A DNA stretch of 64,000 bases from Bacteroidota bacterium (lineage in GTDB: Bacteria; Bacteroidota; Bacteroidia; 2-12-FULL-35-15). The position numbers and the translations under genes are program-made. The notes beneath the pieces were generated by a model that searched no databases, was not told the origin of the DNA, and worked only from the letters and a program-made list of their open reading frames with translations. Of the stretch, positions 35,430 to 44,280 are shown piece after piece. Positions within the stretch are counted from its first letter, which is position 1. Each line of letters begins with the position of its first letter. The stretch lies in NCBI GenBank assembly GCA_029237775.1, contig JAQZBR010000004.1, positions 186,001 to 250,000 of the forward strand, in the 5' to 3' direction.

Positions 35430-37049
35430 ATGAAAAGATCTTCGCTTATACTTTTAATTTTCCTCGTACTACTTCCTTTTGTTAGTTATTCTCAAAACCC
35501 TAAAGAGAAACTAAGTCCCGGAGAATATTTTAACATTAACGATTACAACCGGGCACTGGCAGGCTATCTTGAACTCTGGCCAAAAGACCAGAGCAACCTC
35601 ACGATTAACAGGAATATTGCGATCTGCTATCTGAACGTTAATGAGGATAAATCAAAAGCTCTTCCCTATCTTCATTATCTTCTCCGCCAAGGACAAAATG
35701 ATGAGGAAATTATTTTTATGTTGGGCCAGGGCTACATGTATGCTTACAAGTTTGATGAAGCCTTAAAATATTTTAAACAGTTCCGGAGTAAAACCGCGGC
35801 CAAGAATTATGAAATGGCTGACCTGTATATTTCTTATTGCAACAATGGAAAAGTATTGGTTGAAAAGCCATTGAATGTTACGTTTGAAAATCTTGGAAGA
35901 GATGTGAATTCAAAGTATCCCGATTATTATCCATATGTGATTAGCAATGAAGGAGTCCTGTATTATACATCCAGAAGAGAAACCAATACCGGAAACATCA
36001 GCAGCTGGGAAGGATATTATACTTCGGATATTTATTGTTCTAAAGTGGTAAATGGCGCATTTACAAAATCGCGCAATTTGGGAACAATGGTTAACACTCC
36101 CGAGGATGAACAATGCGTGTATGTTACGCCTGACGGAAAGAGCATGATAATCTATCAGGACAACGCTAAAAACGGGATTTCCGGAGATCTATTTTTGTCT
36201 TCGCTCGGAAAAAGCAAAACGTTTCCGAAACCGACAAGCTTTAATTCTCCTTTGAACACAGCTGATCTGGAACTTGAAGGATGCATCACGACTGATCTGA
36301 AAACTATGATTATTTCTTCCGACAGAAAAGGGGGTTTGGGACAGACGGACCTATATATGTTGAAGAAGCTTCCAAATGGTGAATGGGCAACACCTGTTAA
36401 CCTCGGCTCAAATATAAATACAAAATACAGGGAAGCGTTTCCAGTTTATGACGAGATAAGCCATACACTTTATTATGCATCAGAAGGTCCACAGAGTATG
36501 GGTGGCTTTGATATTTTCAAATCCGTTTACGACTCATTGAGTAAAAGCTTTGGAGCAGCCGTGAATATGGGTTATCCTATCAACACTCCGGAAGACAATA
36601 TGGAATTCACACTTGCCGGTAATCATCGTGACGGATATATTTCAGGCGTGAGGCCGGAAGGTTATGGGGACCTGGATATTTACAAAGTGACTTTCAATGA
36701 AGTTGAAGTTAAACAAACGGTGTTAAAAGGAACAATCATGACTGAAGATTCTGTTAGGAATCTTACAGCCACAGTCACGCTCTATGACGCTGCAACAAAC
36801 AATGAAGTTGGCTCAAAAGATATTGATGGACAAGCAAAATACCTTTTTCTCTTAAAGCCTGGCAAGTACGTGATTAAAGTGACTGCCGACAATCTACAGG
36901 ATTATCATGAGACGATCACAATTTTCGATAAATCGGATTATGTGTTTGAAAAAGAAAAAAACATAATTATGCTAAGGCCCGGCTCCACGGTAAATAAAAT
37001 GGATCCTAAAAAGAACAAGCCAAAAACCGTTAAAGCATCTGCTAAATAG
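35430..37049 (+). CDS. TPR and PD40-propeller envelope protein (PorE-like, without OmpA domain)
   Basis: 539 residues from the ATG at 35430; the TTG at 35403 would add nine residues ahead of a clean signal peptide (LILLIFLVLLPFVSYSQ). Order of domains: tetratricopeptide repeats at about 30-130 (INRNIAICYLNVNEDKSKAL, MLGQGYMYAYKFDEAL); PD40/WD40-like propeller blades at about 150-420 (VLYYTSRRE, MIISSDRKGGLGQTDLY, YYASEGPQSMGGFDIF); then a carboxypeptidase-regulatory-like beta domain (KGTIMTEDSV to DYVFEKEKN). T9SS protein PorE has TPR, propeller, regulatory-like and OmpA peptidoglycan-binding domains in this order. Here the OmpA part is missing and the chain ends in a Lys-rich tail. The function is inferred only from architecture. 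Confidence 0.78.
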   Translation: MKRSSLILLIFLVLLPFVSYSQNPKEKLSPGEYFNINDYNRALAGYLELWPKDQSNLTINRNIAICYLNVNEDKSKALPYLHYLLRQGQNDEEIIFMLGQGYMYAYKFDEALKYFKQFRSKTAAKNYEMADLYISYCNNGKVLVEKPLNVTFENLGRDVNSKYPDYYPYVISNEGVLYYTSRRETNTGNISSWEGYYTSDIYCSKVVNGAFTKSRNLGTMVNTPEDEQCVYVTPDGKSMIIYQDNAKNGISGDLFLSSLGKSKTFPKPTSFNSPLNTADLELEGCITTDLKTMIISSDRKGGLGQTDLYMLKKLPNGEWATPVNLGSNINTKYREAFPVYDEISHTLYYASEGPQSMGGFDIFKSVYDSLSKSFGAAVNMGYPINTPEDNMEFTLAGNHRDGYISGVRPEGYGDLDIYKVTFNEVEVKQTVLKGTIMTEDSVRNLTATVTLYDAATNNEVGSKDIDGQAKYLFLLKPGKYVIKVTADNLQDYHETITIFDKSDYVFEKEKNIIMLRPGSTVNKMDPKKNKPKTVKASAK

Positions 37050-37129
37050 CTGTTAACTTTTGTTAACAGAAAGGTTCAATCCATTTCGGTTTGTTTTACG
37101 AATATCTATCAAAGGAATCTTAATTTATC

Positions 37130-37621
37130 ATGAAAAATATATTCTTACTTATTATTAGTTTCGGCCTGATCTCCTGCAATGGGATCAGCCAGGATAATTC
37201 AACAACCATAAAAAAACCTGAGACCACAATGATAGATAAAATTGAAAAATCGGATGATGAATGGAAAAAAGTTTTGAGCCCTGAACAATACGAGGTATTA
37301 CGTGAAAAGGGAACAGAAATGCCTTATAGCGGAAAGTACTACCTGCACAAGGAAAAAGGCATCTATGTTTGTGCGGCCTGCGGTTCGGAATTATTCCGGT
37401 CTGATACAAAGTTTGATGCAGGATGCGGCTGGCCAAGTTTCTCTGATGTTGTAGATTCAACAAAAGTAGTTTATACAAAAGATAAGAGTCATGGAATGAT
37501 CCGTACAGAGATCACCTGCGCTAAATGCGGTGGACACCTCGGACACGTATTTGATGATGGCCCAGCTCTCAGCGGCTTGCGATATTGCATTAATTCGGTG
37601 TCGCTTGAATTTAAAAAATAG
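37130..37621 (+). CDS. msrB: Peptide-methionine (R)-S-oxide reductase, lipoprotein form
   Basis: A 163-residue MsrB that reduces methionine-R-sulfoxide in proteins. The N-terminus is a lipoprotein signal with lipobox LISC (Cys16), so the enzyme should be anchored in the envelope and repair exported proteins. Zinc ligands CAAC (Cys81, Cys84) and CAKC (Cys130, Cys133) are present. The catalytic Cys153 sits in [11 protein letters not shown], a likely resolving Cys99 in DAGCGWPSF, and the substrate block is [12 protein letters not shown]. No MsrA domain is fused. It is 80 bp after the propeller protein gene and closed by a terminator. Confidence 0.93.
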   Translation: MKNIFLLIISFGLISCNGISQDNSTTIKKPETTMIDKIEKSDDEWKKVLSPEQYEVLREKGTEMPYSGKYYLHKEKGIYVCAACGSELFRSDTKFDAGCGWPSFSDVVDSTKVVYTKDKSHGMIRTEITCAKCGGHLGHVFDDGPALSGLRYCINSVSLEFKK

Positions 37622-37680
37622 AATTCTTCATCGGGTTGCTCCCCACTTTTCATATTTAATTGAATCATTACAAAATTAAG

Positions 37681-37703
37681 GCCTTGATTTTCAGGGCTTT
37701 TTT
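37681..37703 (+). terminator. Terminator after msrB
   Basis: GCCTTGA (37681-37687) pairs with TCAGGGC (37691-37697, one G-T wobble) around TTT. A run of T follows, before the YceI promoter. Confidence 0.7.
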
Positions 37704-37732
37704 ATTGTAATCGTAAAATAAATCCAAGAACT

Positions 37733-37764
37733 GTTGGTACATTATATGTATATACATATATTTG
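37733..37764 (+). promoter_or_regulatory. Promoter with palindromic operator candidate upstream of the YceI gene
   Basis: TTG at 37734-37736 and a perfect -7 TATATTTG at 37757-37764 have 20 bp between them. A perfect 18-bp palindrome (TATATGTATATACATATA, 37743-37760) fills the spacer and overlaps the -7 element, where a repressor could act. Confidence 0.55.
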
Positions 37765-37791
37765 CATTGTAAATTAAAACTTAAATCAATT

Positions 37792-38397
37792 ATGGTAAAA
37801 AAAATCACTATGAGCTTTATTGCAGCAGCTGCAGTAACAGCTTTAGCCTTCACACCTGTTAAGAAAGGCAGCACAACTTATAATGTTGATACAAAAGCTA
37901 CAAATGCGACATGGCTTGCAAAGAAAGTAACCGGCCAGCACGATGGCGCGATCAATGTTTCCAAAGGAAATATCCTATCGGATGGTAAAAATATAACCGG
38001 AGGAACAGTTGAGTTTGATATGAATTCAATCACTGTAAAGGATTTAACGGATCCGGAATGGAATTCAAAACTTGTAGGGCATTTAAAAAATGACGATTTC
38101 TTTTCAGTGACAAAAAACCCCACTGCAACTTTTGAACTTACAAAGGCGGTTCAGAAAGATGGAAACAATTATGATGTTACGGGAAAGCTTACAATTAAAG
38201 GTATCACTAACGAGATCACTTTTCCTGCAATGATAAAAATGGATAACAAAACATTGGTAACGGTTGCAAAGATCATGGTTAACCGCACCAAATATGATAT
38301 CAAATATGGCTCAGCTTCCTTTTTTGAAGGAATTGGAGATAAGGCGATCAATGATGAATTTGAACTGAACGTAAATCTTGTTGCAACCGCAAAATAA
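37792..38397 (+). CDS. YceI family periplasmic protein
   Basis: 201 residues starting at the ATG at 37792; the TTG at 37762 falls inside the promoter. A signal peptide (MSFIAAAAVTALAF) precedes the lipocalin-like YceI fold. Marks are STTYNVDTKATNATWLAKKVTGQHDGAI, GGTVEFDMNSITV, the D..EWNSKLVGHLKNDDFF block, TATFELTKAV, GKLTIKGITNEITFP and a C-terminal strand. YceI proteins bind isoprenoid or other lipophilic ligands in the periplasm and are often stress-induced. It is a single gene with its own promoter and terminator. Confidence 0.9.
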   Translation: MVKKITMSFIAAAAVTALAFTPVKKGSTTYNVDTKATNATWLAKKVTGQHDGAINVSKGNILSDGKNITGGTVEFDMNSITVKDLTDPEWNSKLVGHLKNDDFFSVTKNPTATFELTKAVQKDGNNYDVTGKLTIKGITNEITFPAMIKMDNKTLVTVAKIMVNRTKYDIKYGSASFFEGIGDKAINDEFELNVNLVATAK

Positions 38398-38423
38398 TAT
38401 TTGTTGCAATGTTTGTTTGTGAG

Positions 38424-38458
38424 GCGCCATTGGAAATCCCGATGGCGCTTTTTTTTTA
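38424..38458 (+). terminator. Terminator after the YceI gene
   Basis: GCGCCAT (38424-38430) pairs with ATGGCGC (38442-38448), followed by nine T and then ATA. It is 27 bp beyond the stop. Confidence 0.85.
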
Positions 38459-38482
38459 TATAATTTATAAATTTGGGTTATA

Positions 38483-39058
38483 ATGAATGTACCTGTATTT
38501 TTCAAGAAAGGATCTGATTTCAGAAAATGGCTTGACAAAAACCATTTAAAGAAAACAGAATTGCTTGTTGGATTTTATAAAATAGGCTCCGGTAAACCCA
38601 GCATGACATGGTCGGAGTCGGTTGATGAAGCACTTTGTTATGGCTGGATAGATGGGATCAGAAGATCCATTGATAAAGAAAGTTATTGTATTCGTTTTAC
38701 TCCAAGAAAACCTAAAAGTATATGGAGCGCTGTTAATATTAATAAAATGGCGATACTTGAAAAAGCAGGTTTACTTAAACCTGCGGGCATCGCGGCCTTT
38801 GAAAAACGAGAAGAGAGCCGTTCTAAGGTTTACGCATATGAAAAAGCCCCTGCCGTTCTTGATCCTGAATTTGAAAAGCAATTCCGTAAAAATAAAAAGG
38901 CTTTTGCTTATTTTAATAGCCTTTCCCCTTCGATACAAAGGGTTTCCGTTCATTGGGTAATGAGCGCAAAACAGGAAAAAACGAGGAAATCGAGGATGGA
39001 AGCCCTCATTCGCGACAGTGAAGCAGGAAGAAAGATCAAGCCGCTGAGCTATAATTAA
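38483..39058 (+). CDS. YdeI/OmpD-associated family protein
   Basis: A 191-residue cytoplasmic protein of the YdeI family (bacteriocin-protection or stress-related in name, with poorly known biochemistry). Recognisable blocks are ELLVGFYKIGSGKPSMTWSE, the strongly conserved VDEALCYGWIDGIRRSID, FTPRKPKSIWSAVN and the C-terminal helix AKQEKTRKSRMEALI. No signal peptide is present. It stands between the YceI terminator and the alpha/beta hydrolase gene (91 bp). Confidence 0.85.
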   Translation: MNVPVFFKKGSDFRKWLDKNHLKKTELLVGFYKIGSGKPSMTWSESVDEALCYGWIDGIRRSIDKESYCIRFTPRKPKSIWSAVNINKMAILEKAGLLKPAGIAAFEKREESRSKVYAYEKAPAVLDPEFEKQFRKNKKAFAYFNSLSPSIQRVSVHWVMSAKQEKTRKSRMEALIRDSEAGRKIKPLSYN

Positions 39059-39149
39059 TATCCATTCAACTTACCCTTTCGTCTGAACAGCCTTAAAAAT
39101 AGCCAGAGACAAGGATTATAGGCATACGTGGCATATCTTTTTTCACAGT

Positions 39150-40130
39150 ATGAAAAACGGTTTAAAGAAAGTCATGAAACCCACGATCAAAATGCTCATC
39201 CTGCTTATTGCAGCCAGTGTAGTTTACAGTTTGGAAAGCTTTACAAGCGATCCGATCCTGGCGAAGCAGGATTCTTCCATGTTCAAAACGCGGGAAGGAG
39301 AAACAGCGTATCTCGAGTCATATAACAGAGCGTTGAGTTTATGGCAGGTGAAATTTGAAGAGGTTGATCTGAAAACCGAATTTGGAAAAGCACATGTTAT
39401 CATCAGCGGGCCGGAAAGAGGCAGCCCGCTGGTGTTATTGCATGGCATGAATGCAAGTTCTACAATGTGGTATCCTAATATTCAGGCATTGTCAAAAACT
39501 CACCGGGTTTACGCAATTGACTTTATAAAAGAGCCGGGAAAATCAGTGTTACAAAAAGACATTAAAAACAAGGAAGAACTTATTAAGTGGTATTCACAGG
39601 TATTTGATAAACTGAATCTAAAGCACTTCAGTATCATTGGTGTGTCCCGGGGCGGATGGATAGCAACGCAATTAGCTTTACATTCAGATAAAATTGATAA
39701 ACTGATCCTGATCAGCCCTGCTCAAACCCTTACGCAGGTAAAACCCAAAAAGAGAGTGCTGAAAAATTTTTTCTATACGCTGGCTCCGCAAAAGAAACAG
39801 TTACGAAGTAATTTACAAACACTTACAGCAGACGTGGATGCAATAGCACCCGAGTGGATCAATCAGTATTATACATGCATTAGCGAAATGAAGCCGGATC
39901 TTGAAATGTTGAAAATGGATGTATACTCTGATACAGAGTTAAGCTCACTTTCAATGCCTGTACTAGTGATCATTGGCGATGATGATATTATCAATCCGCC
40001 AAAAAGCGTTGAAAGAGCTAAAAAGATGATTCCCAAGGTGAAAACGGAAATACTGAAAGACTGCGGCCATTTTGTAACAATGGATCAAAAAGAGAAATCG
40101 AATACTCTGATAACAGAGTTCCTGAAATAG
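39150..40130 (+). CDS. Alpha/beta hydrolase, membrane-anchored or exported
   Basis: A 326-residue protein of the alpha/beta-hydrolase fold. An N-terminal hydrophobic segment (IKMLILLIAASVVYSL) anchors or exports it. The oxyanion-hole motif VLLHGMNASSTMWYPN is followed by the nucleophile elbow GVSRGG (Ser166), the acid in VLVIIGDDDIINPP and the His in KDCGHFVTMDQ, so the catalytic triad is complete. The substrate is unknown; esterase or lipase-like activity is likely. It is convergent with the TPR gene at 2 bp distance. Confidence 0.83.
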   Translation: MKNGLKKVMKPTIKMLILLIAASVVYSLESFTSDPILAKQDSSMFKTREGETAYLESYNRALSLWQVKFEEVDLKTEFGKAHVIISGPERGSPLVLLHGMNASSTMWYPNIQALSKTHRVYAIDFIKEPGKSVLQKDIKNKEELIKWYSQVFDKLNLKHFSIIGVSRGGWIATQLALHSDKIDKLILISPAQTLTQVKPKKRVLKNFFYTLAPQKKQLRSNLQTLTADVDAIAPEWINQYYTCISEMKPDLEMLKMDVYSDTELSSLSMPVLVIIGDDDIINPPKSVERAKKMIPKVKTEILKDCGHFVTMDQKEKSNTLITEFLK

Positions 40131-40132
40131 TC

Positions 40133-40915
40133 TTATTGTTTTTTTAGTTTGGCGCTCTCTGCCATTGCCCAGGCAAGGTTATTCTTCGATAGCTGATCTT
40201 CCGGAGCATATTCTACCGCCTTCTTAAAAACAGCCACTGCATCGTCCACCTGGTTTTTCATCATAAAAGCAGTTCCAATATTGTTTAAAGCCACTATGCT
40301 CTTAGGATCATATTTAAAGATCTGATTCCAGGCTTCAATGCTTTTATCGTAATCACCGAGTTTCAAATACGCAAGCCCGTAGTTTGTATAGAACTGTGCG
40401 TCACGGGACGCTTCAGGGGTTTCGGATTGCTTTTCCAAAAAAGCTATAACGTTCTTTTTTTCACTGTTGGCCCAGTTAAGATTATTCTTTGCCAACTGAA
40501 AACTAGAGTCGATTTCCAAAGCTCTGGTACAGGCTTCAATGCCTTTGTTGTATTGTTGAAGCATGGTGTATGCCACCCCGAGATTATTATAAGCAATAGC
40601 GCTCTTAGGATTAAGCTCGATCGCTTTCATTAAAGGATCAACACTTTTTCCCGGCATATTACTGTTTACATATGCATTTGAAAGTCCGATATAATTATCA
40701 AATGTCGGATTGGATTTAACAGCATTTTCAAAGGCTGCAATATCGATTGGTGGCGCTGCCGCATTCTGTGTTTTTTGATCCACTGCCCCGTCCGGTGATT
40801 TTGAAAACTTAACTAAAAGAAAAACTATCGGAAGCAATAATAAAATACTTATAACGGCAATTTTTATATTCCGGCTCTTGTTCATTTGTTCAGGTTGCGA
40901 CTGATCATTATCCAT
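40133..40915 (-). CDS. Membrane-anchored TPR protein
   Basis: 260 residues with one N-terminal membrane segment (IKIAVISILLLLPIVFLLV) and about four tetratricopeptide repeats facing the periplasm. Examples are SAIAYNNLGVAYTMLQQYNKGIE, AQFYTNYGLAYLKLGDYDKSI and SIVALNNIGTAFMMKNQVDDA. Its repeats share unusual wording (LAKNNLNWA) with the C-terminal repeats of the divergent gene 41055-43124. It is likely a scaffold or partner for that membrane enzyme. No catalytic domain is seen. Confidence 0.8.
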   Translation of the reverse strand: MDNDQSQPEQMNKSRNIKIAVISILLLLPIVFLLVKFSKSPDGAVDQKTQNAAAPPIDIAAFENAVKSNPTFDNYIGLSNAYVNSNMPGKSVDPLMKAIELNPKSAIAYNNLGVAYTMLQQYNKGIEACTRALEIDSSFQLAKNNLNWANSEKKNVIAFLEKQSETPEASRDAQFYTNYGLAYLKLGDYDKSIEAWNQIFKYDPKSIVALNNIGTAFMMKNQVDDAVAVFKKAVEYAPEDQLSKNNLAWAMAESAKLKKQ

Positions 40916-41054
40916 AGTCTTTCTTGTTGATATAAATTAATATTGATTAGCTGAAATGATTACGTGTATTGTCTGTGCAGCTGTTTCAAATATAAAACGA
41001 AATTTCCATCCTATCCTATTTTTTTTGCTATTTTTACATGAACGACACACAAAT

Positions 41055-43124
41055 ATGCTCAAGCAATTATTCGATGGGGTACCTAAAAGGAAGTCTTTGT
41101 TTTTCCTTATTTTCCTTATTGTTTGTGTCACATTCACCTACTCCAACCATTTCAACAATGCCTTTCATTTCGATGATTCGCATACCATTGTAAATAATAT
41201 TTTCATTCAGGACATTAAGAACATTCCCTTATTTTTTAAAGACGGGTCCACTTTTAGCTCGCTTCCTTCCAACCAGTCATACAGGCCTGTTGTTAGCACA
41301 TCCCTGGCACTTGATTACCATTTGGGGAATGGATATGATCTTTTTTATTTCCACCTGTCGTCATTTATTCTGTTCCTATTGCAGGGCATTCTTATGTTCT
41401 TTCTGATTTTCAAAATATTTGATCTTTCGTACAGGAACGACTGGAACTTTTACATTGCAGCTGCCGCCACGTCCTGGTATATGTTACATCCTGCTAACGC
41501 AGAGACCATCAATTACATTATTGCACGATCTGATCTGCAATCAACCTTTTTTGTAGTGCTTGCATTTGTTTTATATATTTTCTCGCCCTTCTGCAGGCGG
41601 ACATTTCTCTATCTCATTCCGGTAGGAATCGGTGCTTTAGCTAAGCCAACCGCAGTAATGTTCGCACCCATGCTGTTTTTTTATATCCTTCTGTTCGAAG
41701 AGAAGATCAGTCTGTATGACTTCTTTAAGCGAACGTATTTCAAGAGGATTATTTCGGTGATTAAATCCTCGATACCCTCCTTTCTCTTTTGTGCGTTCAT
41801 GTACCTCCTGGTAGACCATTTCACTCCCGAAAACTGGCAATCGGGTGGATCATCGGTTTTCAACTATCTGATCTCGCAACCTTTTGTGATCTTTCATTAT
41901 TTCAGCACTTTTTTCCTGCCTTTTGGTCTAAGCGCAGATACTGATTGGGAAGTCCTTACCACTATCTGGAACATCCGTTTTTTTATTGGAATGGCTTTTA
42001 TCGCGATAATGATTTTGATCGCTTTCATGTTTTCAAAAGACGTAAGATTACGTCCTGTTTCTTTTGGCATCGTATGGTTTTTCCTTGCACTCGTGCCTTC
42101 ATCGAGCGTTATTCCCTTTGCAGAAATCCTGAATGATCACCGTATCTTTTTTCCTTATGTAGGGTTGGTAATCAGCGTAAGCTGGGTGATTGGCTTACTC
42201 TTATTAAAATACAGCAAACATTACTCAAACCAGCTCCGTAATTATAATTTCTGGGTAGTTACTTCCATGTTAATTTTATTATCAGCTTATGCTTATGGGG
42301 TGCATGAGCGAAATAAAGTCTGGAGAACTGAAGAAACACTCTGGCAAGATGTAACTGTAAAAAGTCCGAAAAATGGCCGTGGACTTATGAATTATGGCCT
42401 TTCCCTGATGGGTCGTGGTGATTATGTAAATGCAGAAAAATATTTTGCGGAAGCGTTACACATGTGGCCTTATTACTATTCGCTGCATATCAACATGGGT
42501 GTATTAAAAAATGCAACCGGTGATAAAGCCACTGCCGAAAATTATTTCAAAAGCGCGGTGCAGAATGGCCCTAATTATCCTGACTCCTGGTTCTTCTATG
42601 GAAACTTCCTCTGCAACCAGCTAAGATATTCCGATGCGATTCCGATGCTTGAAAAAGCCATAATGCTTTCACCTGCGCATATAGGTGCACACTCATCTCT
42701 TATGAAGGCATACAATGAAACTGCAGATTGGGATAAGCTGAATACGCTGGCACAGGAAACACTTCAGATAACTCCCGGTAACCAGGAAGCGCTTAATTAT
42801 CTGAATGCATCTGTGACAAGAAAAGACCGGATCCAGGTAATGGAAGAAGACGCACGCAATACTCCATCAGCTGAAAGGTACCTTAACCTTAGTTTGACTT
42901 ATTATCAGAAAGGCGAATACCGAAAGTGTATCGAAGCCTGTGAAAACGCTATCAGATTAAACCCTGAATATGCTGATGCTTACAGTAATATGTGCGCATC
43001 TTACAATCAGTTAAAGGAATGGGATAAAGCAATTGAGTGCTGTAGCAAAGCTTTAAAGATCGCACCTGATCATTCACTGGCAAAAGGCAATTTGAATTGG
43101 GCGCAAAAACAACATAAGGATTAA
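41055..43124 (+). CDS. TMTC-like polytopic membrane protein with C-terminal TPR repeats
   Basis: 689 residues from the ATG at 41055; the frame extends to 40956 but that part is poor. The N-terminal ~430 residues have about ten to eleven membrane helices. An early loop motif (NAFHFDDSHTIVNN) carries the double acidic pair of GT-C enzymes. NQSYRPVVSTSLALDYHLG matches the YRP...LD block of TMTC/DUF1736-type O-mannosyltransferase relatives. The rest is at least six TPRs (AEKYFAEALHMWPYYYSLH, AYSNMCASYNQLKEWDKAI). It is probably a glycosyltransferase acting on exported proteins with lipid-linked sugar donors, by analogy. The gene heads the surface-glycan region. Confidence 0.75.
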   Translation: MLKQLFDGVPKRKSLFFLIFLIVCVTFTYSNHFNNAFHFDDSHTIVNNIFIQDIKNIPLFFKDGSTFSSLPSNQSYRPVVSTSLALDYHLGNGYDLFYFHLSSFILFLLQGILMFFLIFKIFDLSYRNDWNFYIAAAATSWYMLHPANAETINYIIARSDLQSTFFVVLAFVLYIFSPFCRRTFLYLIPVGIGALAKPTAVMFAPMLFFYILLFEEKISLYDFFKRTYFKRIISVIKSSIPSFLFCAFMYLLVDHFTPENWQSGGSSVFNYLISQPFVIFHYFSTFFLPFGLSADTDWEVLTTIWNIRFFIGMAFIAIMILIAFMFSKDVRLRPVSFGIVWFFLALVPSSSVIPFAEILNDHRIFFPYVGLVISVSWVIGLLLLKYSKHYSNQLRNYNFWVVTSMLILLSAYAYGVHERNKVWRTEETLWQDVTVKSPKNGRGLMNYGLSLMGRGDYVNAEKYFAEALHMWPYYYSLHINMGVLKNATGDKATAENYFKSAVQNGPNYPDSWFFYGNFLCNQLRYSDAIPMLEKAIMLSPAHIGAHSSLMKAYNETADWDKLNTLAQETLQITPGNQEALNYLNASVTRKDRIQVMEEDARNTPSAERYLNLSLTYYQKGEYRKCIEACENAIRLNPEYADAYSNMCASYNQLKEWDKAIECCSKALKIAPDHSLAKGNLNWAQKQHKD

Positions 43125-43151
43125 GCTGAATCAATTTTAGTATACTTAAAA

Positions 43152-43835
43152 ATGATCGTCATCACAGGAATTACAGGTGGAATAGGGAATTATCTTTTCA
43201 ATGCGCTCCTTGAGAAAGGTGAAACAGTCATCGGGACTTACCATCTGGCTAAGCCGTCAGGGGAGCAATATAAGGACTGTCATTCTCTCGACATTTCAGA
43301 TAACGCGCAGGTTGAAGCATTTGTCAAGAAGATCGGCAACAGTTTAAAAGACATTACGCTAATCAACTGTGCAGGCATTACCTATAATACATTTGCACAT
43401 AAATCAGATCCCGATGAATGGGCGAAAGTTATAAATGTAAATCTGACAGGAACATTTTTTCTTATAAGGGCGGTGCTTCCTTTGATGCGTGAACAAAACT
43501 TCGGAAGGATCATTAATCTGTCTTCGATTGTTGCGTCAACCGGTGTGATCGGAACCAGCGCATATGCGGCTTCAAAGGCCGGACTCAACGGGATGGTGAA
43601 AAGCATTGCTCTCGAAAACGCAAAGCGGTCCATAACCATCAACAATATAAATCTCGGTTATTTTAAGGTGGGAATGATCGATTCCGTGCCTAAAGAGCAG
43701 CAGGAAAAGATAAAAGAAAAAATTGCGGTCAACGAATTCGGTGATCCCGATAATCTTTTGAAAACGATTCAATACATCAGGGAAACACCATATTTAACAG
43801 GCAGCTCAATTGATCTCAATGGTGGATTTAATTGA
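43152..43835 (+). CDS. Short-chain dehydrogenase/reductase
   Basis: A 227-residue classical SDR. The cofactor motif GITGGIGNYLF is at the start, INCAG follows, then the active-site Ser in NLSSIVAS and the Tyr-Lys pair in SAYAASKAGL. The C-terminal LTGSSIDLNGGFN resembles FabG-type reductases. It lies between the TMTC-like gene (27 bp) and the ketoisomerase gene (31 bp), all on one strand. It may act on a sugar or acyl intermediate of this pathway rather than in fatty-acid synthesis. The substrate is not deducible. Confidence 0.87.
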   Translation: MIVITGITGGIGNYLFNALLEKGETVIGTYHLAKPSGEQYKDCHSLDISDNAQVEAFVKKIGNSLKDITLINCAGITYNTFAHKSDPDEWAKVINVNLTGTFFLIRAVLPLMREQNFGRIINLSSIVASTGVIGTSAYAASKAGLNGMVKSIALENAKRSITINNINLGYFKVGMIDSVPKEQQEKIKEKIAVNEFGDPDNLLKTIQYIRETPYLTGSSIDLNGGFN

Positions 43836-43866
43836 AGATTTATTTTAATTGAAGCAGAATATCTAC

Positions 43867-44268
43867 ATGGATAAAGAAAAACCTTGTTTAATTAATTTCA
43901 AGTCAATTGGTCAGTGGGAAATTGGTTACATTTCTGTTGCAGATGAAGGAAGCATGCCCTTCCCGGTGAAAAGGGTTTTCTGGAGCTATTATACTCCGCA
44001 TCATATAACCAGAGGGCGTCATGCGCATTATAAGCTTGAACAGGTACTTGTGGCGGTTAGCGGAATCATTAAAGTGAAGACCGAATCACGAACAGGAACT
44101 AAAGAAGAATTTATTCTCGATTCACCTAGCAAAGGCTTGTATTTACCGCCACCATACTGGCATGTAATGGAATTTTCACATAACGCGGTTCTGATGTGCC
44201 TCGCATCCACACCATACAATGAAAGTGATTATATCAGAGATTACAACGATTTTATAACGAATAAATAA
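43867..44268 (+). CDS. FdtA/QdtA-type dTDP-4-keto-6-deoxyglucose 3,4-ketoisomerase
   Basis: 133 residues from the ATG at 43867 (an in-frame TTG lies at 43849). A single cupin domain has the characteristic HHITRGRHAHYKLEQVLVAV block. His52 and His54 correspond to the catalytic His pair of FdtA and QdtA, and the C-terminal half carries LYLPPPYWHVMEFS. These enzymes turn dTDP-4-keto-6-deoxy-D-glucose into the 3-keto isomer. The configuration at C4 separates FdtA (galacto) from QdtA (gluco) and cannot be told by eye. The aminotransferase follows 12 bp on, supporting the pathway call. Confidence 0.88.
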   Translation: MDKEKPCLINFKSIGQWEIGYISVADEGSMPFPVKRVFWSYYTPHHITRGRHAHYKLEQVLVAVSGIIKVKTESRTGTKEEFILDSPSKGLYLPPPYWHVMEFSHNAVLMCLASTPYNESDYIRDYNDFITNK

Positions 44269-44280
44269 GCAAAAATTTCA

